DNA from: Gracilibacillus dipsosauri
Lineage (GTDB): Bacteria; Bacillota; Bacilli; Bacillales; Amphibacillaceae
Length of the DNA: 64,000 nucleotides
Reading direction: 5' to 3'
NCBI RefSeq assembly: GCF_003176895.1
Contig: NZ_QGTD01000020.1
Span: 158,642 to 222,641 of the forward strand
The notes under the pieces were generated by a model that did no database searches, had not been told where the DNA came from, and saw only the letters and a program-made list of their open reading frames with translations. Shown here piece after piece: positions 16,918-25,513 of this stretch. Position 1 is the first letter of the stretch; each line of letters opens with the position of its first letter. A program made the translations under genes and the position numbers.

Positions 16918-17768
16918 TATTTTGTCACCTTAATACTTCCATTATAGGTCTTTAATTTTACTAGATTATCACCATCACCAATAATGTTGGAAAAATTAGT
17001 GTCATCCAAAATGGTAATCTTCCCATTGTAAACACTTGTATCAAACCTAACATTAGTTGGCTCTTTTTCCGTCTGAATATTTATTTTCCCGTTGTGTGTT
17101 TCAAGATCAATTGGACGATCTAAATCGCTTGTTACAAGAGAAATCGAGCCATTATTTGTTCTTCCCTTCAAATCGCCTATTATATCACTCATCTCTATCT
17201 CCCCATTTTTAGTACTCACCTGAATATAATCGGAAATAATATCCTCAAGATGAATGCTCCCATTGTTTGTACTAATCATAGAAGTTACAGTTTGTAAATG
17301 GTTCATATCAATCTCTCCATTATTTGTATCCACTTCTAAATCAGTAGTACGGACTTCTTCCATCTCAAGCTCTCCATTGTTAACTTTTATTGTTATTGCT
17401 TGATAGTCTTTCTCTGGTATAAATAATTTAAGCTTCTGTTTCCAATTATGAAAATGAAAGCTAAAAAATGAACGCTCTTTATCTTCTATCTGAATTTCTG
17501 CAGTGTCATCCTTTTCATCAACCGTAAACGTACTATTGGTTATTCCTTCCCTTGTAAGTTCAGCCTTTATAGTTGTGCCAGACGTAGGGATAACCTCCAC
17601 TCTTTGATTATCCACCTTCATCTTAATATTTTCGATATTTTCAGCATTTATTTCTTTTGTTTCCACACTAGATGACTGTGCATACATGCGGTACGAGAAA
17701 ATAGTTCCTAGTCCACCAACAATAATACAAATAAATGCTCCTAGTAATACCTTTTTTAATTTAGTCAT
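16917..17768 (-). CDS. DUF4097 beta-helix repeat membrane-anchored protein
   Basis: A 283-residue protein with one N-terminal transmembrane helix (residues about 7-27) and an outer domain built of short repeats: VNNGELEM, TNNGEIDM, TNNGSIHL, TKNGEIEM, TNNGSISL, THNGKINI, VYNGKITI and TYNGSIKV. The x-N-G-x-I pattern at about 18-20 residue steps predicts a right-handed beta-helix of the DUF4097 (LiaG-like) type. It overlaps the HAAS gene by 8 bases as last gene of a PadR-HAAS-DUF4097 operon. A role in envelope stress is suggested by family context only. Confidence 0.88.
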   Translation of the reverse strand: MTKLKKVLLGAFICIIVGGLGTIFSYRMYAQSSSVETKEINAENIENIKMKVDNQRVEVIPTSGTTIKAELTREGITNSTFTVDEKDDTAEIQIEDKERSFFSFHFHNWKQKLKLFIPEKDYQAITIKVNNGELEMEEVRTTDLEVDTNNGEIDMNHLQTVTSMISTNNGSIHLEDIISDYIQVSTKNGEIEMSDIIGDLKGRTNNGSISLVTSDLDRPIDLETHNGKINIQTEKEPTNVRFDTSVYNGKITILDDTNFSNIIGDGDNLVKLKTYNGSIKVTK

Positions 17769-18321
17769 GCTTCAACCCTCCCTTTACCATACGAACATTA
17801 AACTTCAGATATTGAATAAATCCTTTCTGTGACCAGTAGGTAACGTAATACATGCCAATAATTAATAAAAGACCAATACCCGTTAGAGCAATAGATGAAA
17901 ACAAATCAAGATAATTAAATTGTCCAGGGAAAATGATTATATTTATAAGAAACAAAAGTGGCGATATCGTAAATGCTCCTCCGGCAACCCACCCACTTAA
18001 AATAATTGCTGCTATCGCAATTAAAGGACCTGCAACAATAACCAGATTAAAAAATCCTAAACCAATTACAGCCCATATGGCACTAAAAATATTTTTAGTC
18101 GATGAAGTTGTTTCTATTTTCTCTAAATAGTAATTAGCTAGAATTTCTTTTGCAATTTGGTTTGGTGATCCTAATGCTGAAACGATCTCCTTCTCTGATT
18201 TATTTTCTGTTTTTCCTATTTCAAAATGTTCCTGAAAGTCTTGTATAATATCTTTCCGTTCTTCATACGGTAGTCTGTTTAAAGACTTATCTAGCTTATT
18301 CAGAAATTCATTTTTATTCAT
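17761..18321 (-). CDS. HAAS-domain (DUF1700) membrane protein
   Basis: A 186-residue protein with an N-terminal soluble HAAS segment ([29 protein letters not shown] and [14 protein letters not shown] within residues 1-65), followed by three or four transmembrane segments. HAAS proteins are nearly always encoded beside PadR regulators, as here. I prefer the ATG at 18321 to the GTG at 18330, because AGGAAGG lies about 8 bases before the ATG. It overlaps the PadR stop by 8 bases and the next gene by 8 bases, so the three genes are translationally coupled. Confidence 0.88.
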   Translation of the reverse strand: MNKNEFLNKLDKSLNRLPYEERKDIIQDFQEHFEIGKTENKSEKEIVSALGSPNQIAKEILANYYLEKIETTSSTKNIFSAIWAVIGLGFFNLVIVAGPLIAIAAIILSGWVAGGAFTISPLLFLINIIIFPGQFNYLDLFSSIALTGIGLLLIIGMYYVTYWSQKGFIQYLKFNVRMVKGGLKHD

Positions 18322-18637
18322 GCTTGACACCTTCCTTTATAATCTGATTTACACCGTTTGTGAAATGTTGCCATTCTTCCATAAGTTCATGTAAATGCTC
18401 CCGCCCTTTATTTGTCAATTGATAATATTTACGTGATGGGCCTTCGGTTGATTCCTGTAAATAGGTTGTGAAATATTGCTCCTTCTTTAAACGCCTTAAT
18501 AATGGATACACGGAACCTTCAGAGATAGCTATTTGATCCGAAATTTTTTGGACTAATTCATAGCCATATCTATCCTGTTTATCCAGTAAAGCGAGTACAC
18601 ATAGTTCTAGGGCACCCTTTTTAAATTGTATATTCAT
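18314..18637 (-). CDS. PadR family transcriptional regulator
   Basis: A 107-residue PadR winged-helix regulator: [41 protein letters not shown] and [17 protein letters not shown] match the family in order. The ATG at 18637 is chosen because the in-frame GTG at 18646 lies inside the AGGTGAT ribosome binding site. It is first in the operon with HAAS and DUF4097 genes. A perfect 19-base palindrome about 25 bases upstream is its likely autoregulatory site. Confidence 0.93.
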   Translation of the reverse strand: MNIQFKKGALELCVLALLDKQDRYGYELVQKISDQIAISEGSVYPLLRRLKKEQYFTTYLQESTEGPSRKYYQLTNKGREHLHELMEEWQHFTNGVNQIIKEGVKHE

Positions 18638-18662
18638 TGTTATCACCTACACTTATATTCAC

Positions 18663-18681
18663 TACTGTTTAATAAACAGTA
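18663..18681. promoter_or_regulatory. Palindromic operator upstream of padR
   Basis: TACTGTTTA-A-TAAACAGTA is a perfect 9+1+9 palindrome. Related half-sites ATTGTTTAA (about 18725) and TACTGTTTA (about 18741) follow further upstream. PadR proteins typically bind such ATGT/ACAT- or TGTTTA-type dyads; binding by the adjacent PadR is inferred. Confidence 0.7.
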
Positions 18682-18812
18682 CCTGAATAAAAATAATACT
18701 TATAATTATATAATATCACTCACTATTGTTTAATGCAAGGTACTGTTTATAATATTTATTTGATGAATATTTTAGATATAGCGATAAACAAAACAGATTT
18801 TGTAAAATGCAA

Positions 18813-18854
18813 AACCCGGACTTTACCTCAAGTTAATGAGATAAAGTCCGGGTT
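18813..18854 (-). terminator. Strong terminator of the fabI gene
   Basis: TAAAGTCCGGGTT and AACCCGGACTTTA (18842-18854 and 18813-18825) form a perfect 13-bp stem. Read on the minus strand, it is followed by a T-rich run (TTTTGCATTTT), fitting termination of fabI about 40 bases after its stop. Confidence 0.88.
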
Positions 18855-18892
18855 ACTACTGAGAACAAAGACCTCAATCCAGCCTTATTCTA

Positions 18893-19675
18893 TTATATAC
18901 CTAATATATTATACCCTGAATCAACATAAACGATCTCACCAGTCACCCCACGAGACAAATGGCTCATCATGGCGAGTGTCATGTCACCGACTTCTTCTTT
19001 TGTAACATTTCGTTTTAATGGAGCATTTTCTTCAATTTTGTTCAATACTTCATTAAACGATGGGACACCCTTTGCCGCAAGTGTCCGAATGGCACCAGCG
19101 GAAATTGCATTGACTCGGATATTATCTTCTCCAAGGTCTGCAGCTAAATATTTTACTGATGCCTCTAATGTAGCTTTTGCAACTCCCATAACATTATAGC
19201 CACGAACAACACGCTCTGCTCCATAGTAACTCATCGCAATGATGGAGCCACCCTCTGTCATATATGGTCTTGCAGCCCTAGCAACAGCTACAAGCGAGTA
19301 TGCACTTGTATCTTGCGCAAAAGCAAATCCATCACGTGAGGTATTAACAAAATCATCATTAAGATCTTCAGAGTGCGCAAAAGCAATGGAATGAACAATA
19401 CCATGTATAACCTTCACGTCTTCCCCAATTTCAGAAAAGGCATGTGCAATACTTTCATCATTATTCACATCACATTGAATGACTGCCTTTGCTTCTACTT
19501 CATTTGTGTCCAACAGTTTATTTAATTTCTTTAATGAACGCTCTTTACGATAAGTAAAGAAAAGGTTGGCTCCCGCTTTACTCAAAGATTCGGCCACTCC
19601 CCATGCAATACTTCGCTCATTAGCAACTCCCATAATTACAATGTTTTTGTCTTTTAGTTGTAGTAAATCTTCCAT
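18893..19675 (-). CDS. fabI: Enoyl-[acyl-carrier-protein] reductase FabI (NADH type)
   Basis: A 260-residue short-chain-dehydrogenase-type reductase that does the last step of each fatty acid elongation cycle. It has the N-terminal MGVANERSIAWG nucleotide-binding motif, a Tyr in MSYYGAERV and the catalytic YNVMGVAK (Tyr-x6-Lys). The chosen ATG at 19675 has an AGGAGG site; an in-frame extension to 19726 has none and would add an untypical leader. It lies 25 bases downstream of the P-II-like gene and may be cotranscribed with it. This enzyme class is the target of triclosan. Confidence 0.95.
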   Translation of the reverse strand: MEDLLQLKDKNIVIMGVANERSIAWGVAESLSKAGANLFFTYRKERSLKKLNKLLDTNEVEAKAVIQCDVNNDESIAHAFSEIGEDVKVIHGIVHSIAFAHSEDLNDDFVNTSRDGFAFAQDTSAYSLVAVARAARPYMTEGGSIIAMSYYGAERVVRGYNVMGVAKATLEASVKYLAADLGEDNIRVNAISAGAIRTLAAKGVPSFNEVLNKIEENAPLKRNVTKEEVGDMTLAMMSHLSRGVTGEIVYVDSGYNILGI

Positions 19676-19700
19676 GTTGCCCTCCTGATACCCTATTTTT

Positions 19701-20366
19701 CTATTTGTATATACCATAAGTTGCATTTACATCCTGTACAAAGATAATTCCATTTCCAGGTTCGTCTATTTTTAAATCTTTTCTAATTTTATCGACAATC
19801 CCATTTGTTGCTTTTTCCTCCGATAAAATCATCACTATTTCTTTTTCAGGTTCAATGTTCATCGCAAATAATTTACTTGTCTCATGAATTCCTGATCCTC
19901 TTGCATTAATAATTGTACCACCCTTAGAACCAGCAGACTCCGCTACACTAATGACATCCTCTGCTACTCCTTTATCCACGATAACCATAATGTTTTGAAA
20001 CATGGACTTTCTGTCACCTCTTTCTTCTGTACCATTGATTTGACAGCTTCTAGTTCCGAGCAAAGTCGTGATTAAAGTAGTAAAAGCTATACCATGATTT
20101 GGTTTATCAAACTCAAATACTTTGTTCAAATGCTTTAATACTATTTCAGAAATATGTTTATTCGAAATCATTAGAACTACTTCTTTTCGAACATCCGATA
20201 TAGCTAATAGGTTCAATATTTTATGATGAATGGTACCTTTTCCAAGCATAATCGTTCCACCTGATACGCCACATTTTTTGGCCTCTTTGATCACTTTGCT
20301 TCCTAAACCATACTTCACAATGACATACATTAATTCGAAGTGAGGTGTGGTGCTTTCATTCATCAT
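19701..20366 (-). CDS. Tandem P-II-like nitrogen-regulator-fold protein
   Basis: A 221-residue protein made of two P-II-type ferredoxin-like domains. Domain 1 (about 8-105) has ELMYVIVKYGLGSKVIKEAKKCG followed by GGTIMLGKGT; domain 2 (about 120-216) has QNIMVIVDKGVAEDVISVAESAG followed by GGTIINARGSG. P-II proteins sense ATP/ADP and small ligands and gate membrane transporters. Canonical P-II proteins carry one domain of about 112 residues and trimerise, so a fused pair is unusual. It follows the DUF1538 gene by one base, implying that it regulates that membrane protein. Confidence 0.85.
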   Translation of the reverse strand: MMNESTTPHFELMYVIVKYGLGSKVIKEAKKCGVSGGTIMLGKGTIHHKILNLLAISDVRKEVVLMISNKHISEIVLKHLNKVFEFDKPNHGIAFTTLITTLLGTRSCQINGTEERGDRKSMFQNIMVIVDKGVAEDVISVAESAGSKGGTIINARGSGIHETSKLFAMNIEPEKEIVMILSEEKATNGIVDKIRKDLKIDEPGNGIIFVQDVNATYGIYK

Positions 20367-20367
20367 A

Positions 20368-21849
20368 TTAGGATAAACCTCCCTTTCTAGACTTAGCCTT
20401 AAAAATGAGCCCTAGAATCTGTAGCGTAATTAATGGAGTCAATGCTACCATAGCTATCATACCAAATCCATCAACAATAACATCCGCCCCTTCCACAGCA
20501 TCAGCAACCCCTTGTGTAAAGGCTAGAATAAAAGTTGCTGTCATTGGCCCTGAAGCAACCCCACCAGAATCAAAGGCTATCCCAACGAATAATTTTGGTG
20601 TAAGATAAGTCAAAATAATGGCGAGTAAGTATCCAGGTAATAAATAATGCCAGAGCTGTAGTTCTGGGATCAATATTCTTAACATCGATAAAGCAATGGC
20701 AATACCAACACCAATTGCTAAAGTGATTAATACAACTTTTCTGTTTACATAACCACTAGTAACATCTTCTATTTGATTTGTTAAAACATATACAGCTGGC
20801 TCTGCTAAAATCGTAACAATACCAAGAATAAGACCTATGACCACAATATAAACCTTATTGTCCAATAAGGCAATACTATATCCTAATTCCATACCTAAAT
20901 CCATAAATCCTGCATTTACACCAACTAAAAATAAAACTAATCCAATAAATGTAAAAACAAGACCTTTGATCACCTTTCGAAAACTCTTTCTTGATAATTT
21001 GAATGAAATTTTTTGAAATACTAGAAATATGACTATAATAGGCAGCAAAGCAATTAATACCTCTTGTGCTATATGACCAAATTCCGTTAAAAACGGTCCA
21101 ATGATCGAGTTCGAAATCGTATGATCCTGTTCTGAACTACCTTTTAATTCTTCTGCACCAGAAAAAATACTCATCAGCATAACAGTAATAATCGCGCCAA
21201 TCGAGGCGATAGCCACAAGCCCAAAGCTATCTTTTTCTGACGCCTTACTATCCTTCTTCAGTACAGATATCCCTAAAGAAAGTGCTAAGATAAACGGCAC
21301 AGTCAAGGCACCCGTTGTAGCACCAGAAGCATCGAATGAGATTGCTAAAAATTCTCTAGAAGCAAATAAAGCAATAATAAATACTAATCCATAAAGAATC
21401 GTTAAAAGCTTATATAAGGGGAAGCTATAAACAATTCGTACAAGTCCAGTTGCTAATAACACTGCAATCCCGATGGACACAACAACCACGATAATGAATT
21501 TTGAAATCACTCCTGATGTTACCGTCTCTACTTGGCCAGCCAAAATGTGTAGATCAGGCTCTGCTATGGAAATAAAAAATCCTAAAAAGATTCCAGCACC
21601 AATAACAATCCATAATTTATTCGATTTAGCAACCGTTTTCCCCATTAATGTACCTATAGGTGTAATACCAATATCAACCCCAAATAAAAAAATGGAAAGA
21701 CCAATAATAATAAATACAGCGCCAATCAGAAAACGGATTATAAGAGAAATATCAAGAGAAGTTAAAGTGAAGTTCAATATGAGTACAATAACAGTTATCG
21801 GTAAAACAGATAAGATAACTTCAGAGAATTTTGACCATAATACGCCCAA
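20368..21849 (-). CDS. DUF1538 integral membrane protein, two-repeat
   Basis: A 493-residue membrane protein with about fourteen hydrophobic segments and two copies of DUF1538. Repeat 1 (about 35-200) has GVDIGITPIGTLMG, AEPDLHILAGQVETVTSG and ISFDASGATTGALTVPFILALSLG. Repeat 2 (about 285-450) has GVNAGFMDLGMELG, AEPAVYVLTNQIEDVTSG and IAFDSGGVASGPMTATFILAFTQG. The match of AEP, VTSG and FD-GG motifs in both halves suggests a transporter with internal pseudo-symmetry. It is in an operon with the tandem P-II protein. The transported substrate is unknown. Confidence 0.85.
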   Translation of the reverse strand: MGVLWSKFSEVILSVLPITVIVLILNFTLTSLDISLIIRFLIGAVFIIIGLSIFLFGVDIGITPIGTLMGKTVAKSNKLWIVIGAGIFLGFFISIAEPDLHILAGQVETVTSGVISKFIIVVVVSIGIAVLLATGLVRIVYSFPLYKLLTILYGLVFIIALFASREFLAISFDASGATTGALTVPFILALSLGISVLKKDSKASEKDSFGLVAIASIGAIITVMLMSIFSGAEELKGSSEQDHTISNSIIGPFLTEFGHIAQEVLIALLPIIVIFLVFQKISFKLSRKSFRKVIKGLVFTFIGLVLFLVGVNAGFMDLGMELGYSIALLDNKVYIVVIGLILGIVTILAEPAVYVLTNQIEDVTSGYVNRKVVLITLAIGVGIAIALSMLRILIPELQLWHYLLPGYLLAIILTYLTPKLFVGIAFDSGGVASGPMTATFILAFTQGVADAVEGADVIVDGFGMIAMVALTPLITLQILGLIFKAKSRKGGLS

Positions 21850-22173
21850 GCTCTACACATTCCTCTCTTCGTTTGAATTATTTATGTACGTAGGTTGATG
21901 ATTTACCGAGGAAAATAGGAATAAATTTTTATTCGTGGAAATATTCTTTACTATTATAGCATAGTCATGGAATTACTAACAAAGCATTAACTCTTCCTAA
22001 AAAAGAGGCTTGTTTTTTGCTTTACAGCAGTGTATCATTTAATAACAACGTTTTCATTCTATTAGAAAGGGGGCATGATACGAAAAAATGGTTTATTTTC
22101 TTTCACAGGTCGATCGCGCAATTCTGACTTGTGATGTATTCTCTTAAAATAGTTATAAAGGGGCGGAGAAATA
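21850..22173. other. Divergent intergenic region
   Basis: This 324-bp gap lies between the DUF1538 gene (-) and the solitary binding-protein gene (+). It holds a cre-like site at 22043-22056, and a short possible leader reading frame (ATG at 22087, 19 codons, behind an AGGGGG). I see no riboswitch or strong terminator. Confidence 0.5.
22043..22056. promoter_or_regulatory. cre-like site (CcpA) upstream of the binding-protein gene
   Basis: TAACAACGTTTTCA is the reverse complement of TGAAAACGTTGTTA, which fits the cre consensus TGWAANCGNTNWCA with one mismatch. It lies about 120 bases upstream of a sugar-type binding lipoprotein gene, so carbon catabolite control is plausible. Confidence 0.5.
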
Positions 22174-23667
22174 TTGAAAAATTGGTCAAAAGTACTTATC
22201 CCATGTTACCTTGTTTTAATCGGATTTTTGTTATTAGGTTGCAGCAATAATGAAAGCGCTTCAAATAATAAGGGTGGAAATAGTGACTCTGGACCACAAG
22301 AAATTTCAATCATGTTAAATCTGCACGTTCCGGAAGTACCTGACAAACGTTTGGAAGAATTAATAGAAAAAGAAACGAATACCAAGCTAGATATTAGATG
22401 GGTACCAGATAACAATTATGCAGAAAATTTAAATACTGCTATTGCTACAAATAACCTTCCTGATGTCTTTTTATTAAAAGATGTGACATTAGACCAGCAA
22501 AAAGCTGCTATCCGTGACGATCAATATTGGGAAATTGGGCCATATTTAGATGATTATCCGAATTTATCAAAGTTGAATAAAGATATCCTTAAAAACACAG
22601 CCGTAGATGGTAAAATCTATACTTTGTATGCTGGCAGACCATTATCCCGCCAAGGATTAATCTATCGTAAGGATTGGGCCGATAATCTAGGGCTTGGTAC
22701 TCCAACCAATTTGGAGGAATTATATGAAATGATGAGAGCATTTACAGAGGATGATCCTGACGGAAATGGAAAGGACGACACAATCGGATTAACAGACCGT
22801 GAGATATTAGGTACCTTTGAAAATTTTGCTACATGGCATGGTGCTCCAAATAATTGGGGAGAAAAGGATGGGCAGTTATTACCACAATTTATGTTCCCTG
22901 AATATAGAGAAGCAATGGACTATTTTAAAAGTTTATTTGATAATGGTTATATAAATAAAGATGCACCAGTAACAAGTAAAACAGATCAACAAGAACTACT
23001 AAAGAATGGAACTGCTGGTGTGTATATTGGAACAATGGGTGATGTGGAAAGCATGTATCAAGATGCCCTTGCAATCAATCCAGATGTAGTTTTAGATGTT
23101 CACAACTATATTGAAGGGCCAGATGGTGAATATCGAACAAGATCAATTCCTGGCTATGGCAGTATGCTGATCTTTCCTAAAGCAGCAGTTGAAACAGAAG
23201 AAGAGCTCAAAGGCATTTTATCCTTCTTCGATTATCTCATGACACCTGAAGGGGCAAATCTCTTATTATGGGGAGTGGAAGGCGAGCATTATGAGGTTGT
23301 CGATGGAAAAGGAAAAGTAATTGAAGAAAATAGAGATACGTTTAATCGACAAATATTACCATATACTTCATTAGAAATTGGTGAACCAGATACCAATGGC
23401 CGTTATATTGGTTATTTTGAATATGAACCACGTGCAAAGGCTGAAGAATTATATAAAGATAACAATGATTATTTAGTGCATGACCCAACCGCGGCACTAG
23501 AATCTGCGACCTGGGCATCCAAATCAGAAACCTTAACACAAATAATAACAGATGCGACTTATCAATATTTCTTGGGCCAAATTGATAATGAGGGATTTGA
23601 TCAGGCAATCGAAGAATGGAAAGAAGCAGGAGGCGCACAAGTAATAGAAGAATACAATGAGCAATAG
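22174..23667 (+). CDS. Extracellular solute-binding lipoprotein (family 1, LplA/LipO-like)
   Basis: A 497-residue lipoprotein with lipobox LLGC (Cys 23). The mature part begins with a Ser/Asn/Gly-rich linker and then the EISIMLNLHVPE and FLLKDVTLDQQ segments of the larger sugar-binding proteins partnered with YtcP/LplBC-type permeases. Length and the DDPDGNGKDDTIGLT calcium-loop-like segment fit that group, which handles oligosaccharides such as pectin or xylan fragments. The start is TTG behind GGGGCGGAG. No permease or ATPase is encoded beside it, so it is a solitary binding protein. The substrate is unknown. Confidence 0.87.
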   Translation: MKNWSKVLIPCYLVLIGFLLLGCSNNESASNNKGGNSDSGPQEISIMLNLHVPEVPDKRLEELIEKETNTKLDIRWVPDNNYAENLNTAIATNNLPDVFLLKDVTLDQQKAAIRDDQYWEIGPYLDDYPNLSKLNKDILKNTAVDGKIYTLYAGRPLSRQGLIYRKDWADNLGLGTPTNLEELYEMMRAFTEDDPDGNGKDDTIGLTDREILGTFENFATWHGAPNNWGEKDGQLLPQFMFPEYREAMDYFKSLFDNGYINKDAPVTSKTDQQELLKNGTAGVYIGTMGDVESMYQDALAINPDVVLDVHNYIEGPDGEYRTRSIPGYGSMLIFPKAAVETEEELKGILSFFDYLMTPEGANLLLWGVEGEHYEVVDGKGKVIEENRDTFNRQILPYTSLEIGEPDTNGRYIGYFEYEPRAKAEELYKDNNDYLVHDPTAALESATWASKSETLTQIITDATYQYFLGQIDNEGFDQAIEEWKEAGGAQVIEEYNEQ

Positions 23668-23694
23668 CAACAACAAAATTAAAAGTTTCACTTC

Positions 23695-23725
23695 CATCAG
23701 TGGGGTTTTCTTATCCCCACTGATG
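23695..23725 (+). terminator. Stem-loop after the binding-protein gene
   Basis: CATCAGTGGGG (23695-23705) pairs perfectly with CCCCACTGATG (23715-23725) around a 9-base loop. There is no U tract afterwards, so it may be a weak terminator or a 3' end stabiliser. Confidence 0.65.
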
Positions 23726-23887
23726 ATTGCACATAACGACTTATGACTCCCTTAATTTTTTCCTCAATCTGTCTTCTTTTAAATGAAGTAGCCGATACTT
23801 AACTCAATTTTTACGAGCTATTCATGCGGGCTTAAAACTCTTCCATTATACTAGTGACCAATACTAAAAATTGGAGGGAACATATGC

Positions 23888-25219
23888 ATGAATCGATTTA
23901 GCCTAAAAACGAAAATAGTCTGTTTTACGGTTTCTTTACTTGTCTTTGTTGTTTTTCAATTTCCTCTCACGGCTTTTTCTGCTCAAGAAACAGATCAGCA
24001 AAATATGAACAAAGGACAAAGGCCAGAGGTCATTTTCCCTGTCATCAGCGATGTTCATATAGAAAAAAACGGGATGGAGGACCTACGAAAGTTTGAAACC
24101 GCTCTGAATCAACTTAATGAACATGCCCCCCATCAAGATGCCTTTGTAGTTGTAGGGGACTTAACTGATTACGGATTAAAGGAGGAATATGAACGTTTTT
24201 TTTCGATTTATAATGAGAAAAAAAATCCTCAAGCCGTTTCCCTCTTCACAATTGGGAACCATGATTATTGGAACGGACTCTCAATAGAAGATGCCCAAAA
24301 GCGATTTCTCGACGAAACTGGAATGGGTGCGATATATGGGCACAAAGTCATCAAAGATTATCACTTCATATGGCTGGGCCCGGAAAACGGGGTCACGGAA
24401 GGTTATTACTCCAAAGAACAGATTCAGTGGCTAGACAAACAATTGAACGAAGCAGAAAAGGACGATCCCAGAAAACCAATTTTTGTCTTCCTGCATCAGC
24501 CCCTCACAGAAACTGTTTTTGGAAGTGAATGGGGAACTGTTACTAACCGGGATCTTCTCTATAACACTTTGAAAAAATACCCACAAAGCATAAATTTTTC
24601 TGGTCATACCCATTACCCTTTGGATGATCCTAGAACAATCCACCAAGAAAACTTTACGTCTGTCGGTACTTCCTCGGTTAAATATATGTGGACAGAAGCC
24701 GGTTACTTGCAAGGGGAATTACCTCCTGGTCATGAAACGATCAGCCAGGGGCTCATCGTGGAAGCGTACAAAAACAAAGTTGTGATAAAGCGGCGTGATT
24801 TTCATAATGATGCATGGGTGGGTGAAGATTGGGTTATCAAGCGTCCTTTTAAGCCTCAAACATTTAAATACACTGAAACGAGAGATCATAAAGCCCCTTA
24901 TTTTACAAAAGATGCCGAAATTTCCGCTGTGAAAAATCCAGCTTCCTCAGACCGGGTTGTAATTAAGTTCACACAAGCAGACGACAATCTGTTGGTACAT
25001 TCTTATAAGGTGGTCGCTAGAGAAAAAGATACCGGTCAGGTTGCTCTAGAGTACGAGGCTTTCTCGGAATATTATAGGAATCCGGTACCTGATCCTCTAT
25101 TACTGCCGGTTCAAGGCCTTAAACCGGACACAGGCTATACAATAGAGGTAACAGCAATCGATGCATTTGAGAATGAGAGTCAAAGTAATTTAACTCTTGA
25201 TGTTAAAACAAAACCCTAG
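23888..25219 (+). CDS. Secreted calcineurin-like metallophosphoesterase with C-terminal FN3-like domain
   Basis: A 443-residue exported protein. The signal peptide covers about residues 1-31 (cleavage near AFSA). The phosphoesterase domain has the five metal-binding blocks: DVH (55-57), GDLTD (90-94), GNHD (123-126), a His in FLHQP near 208 and GHTH near 239. Residues about 335-443 look like a fibronectin type III-like domain ending in TGYTIEVTAIDAFENES. Such enzymes cleave phosphomono- or diesters outside the cell. Its codon use seems more GC-rich than its neighbours, hinting at transfer. It precedes the glycerophosphodiester operon across a terminator. Confidence 0.88.
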   Translation: MNRFSLKTKIVCFTVSLLVFVVFQFPLTAFSAQETDQQNMNKGQRPEVIFPVISDVHIEKNGMEDLRKFETALNQLNEHAPHQDAFVVVGDLTDYGLKEEYERFFSIYNEKKNPQAVSLFTIGNHDYWNGLSIEDAQKRFLDETGMGAIYGHKVIKDYHFIWLGPENGVTEGYYSKEQIQWLDKQLNEAEKDDPRKPIFVFLHQPLTETVFGSEWGTVTNRDLLYNTLKKYPQSINFSGHTHYPLDDPRTIHQENFTSVGTSSVKYMWTEAGYLQGELPPGHETISQGLIVEAYKNKVVIKRRDFHNDAWVGEDWVIKRPFKPQTFKYTETRDHKAPYFTKDAEISAVKNPASSDRVVIKFTQADDNLLVHSYKVVAREKDTGQVALEYEAFSEYYRNPVPDPLLLPVQGLKPDTGYTIEVTAIDAFENESQSNLTLDVKTKP

Positions 25220-25276
25220 TAACAAGCGTTTATCAATAATACACCACTGGATGAATCAAATTAGACAGGAACAATA

Positions 25277-25322
25277 AAACATCTTGGAACTCATCAAAAC
25301 GATGAGTTCCAAGATGTTTTTC
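25277..25322 (+). terminator. Strong terminator of the phosphoesterase gene
   Basis: CATCTTGGAACTCATC (25280-25295) pairs perfectly over 16 bp with GATGAGTTCCAAGATG (25301-25316), with a short loop, and is followed by TTTTTC. A strong intrinsic terminator. Confidence 0.92.
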
Positions 25323-25470
25323 TACATTAAATAAAAAAAGTGCAGAGGAACTGGATGAAAGGATACTTCGTGGACAAAATCAAAAGGAAAGGAAGAATCA
25401 ACATTTTTATCCTAACTTTGATCTTCTTAAACTTTGAGGTAGAAGACTTACGATCGGTTAGAGCTTAAAT
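25323..25470 (+). pseudogene. Possible gene remnant
   Basis: Between the terminator and the glpQ terminator one frame reads LNKKSAEELDERILRGQNQK and further to a stop at 25435-25437. It looks protein-like (charged helix) but has no start or ribosome binding site. Another frame offers a 38-codon ORF from ATG near 25353. It could be the tail of a lost gene or chance; I did not recognise a family. Confidence 0.2.
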
Positions 25471-25473
25471 AAA

Positions 25474-25510
25474 AAATTGCCCCATGAGTGTTGTGCTCAT
25501 AGGTGCAATT
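25474..25510 (-). terminator. Terminator of the ugp-glpQ operon
   Basis: Read on the minus strand, AAAATTGC and GCAATTTT flank inner ATGAG/CTCAT pairs and are followed by a T-rich run (TTTTTTATTT). It lies only a few bases after the glpQ stop. Confidence 0.75.
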
Positions 25511-25513
25511 TTC

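Noticed and set aside
18893..19726. FabI starting at 19726
   Set aside because: The extra 17 residues have no ribosome binding site and overlap the end of the P-II-like gene; AGGAGG precedes the ATG at 19675.
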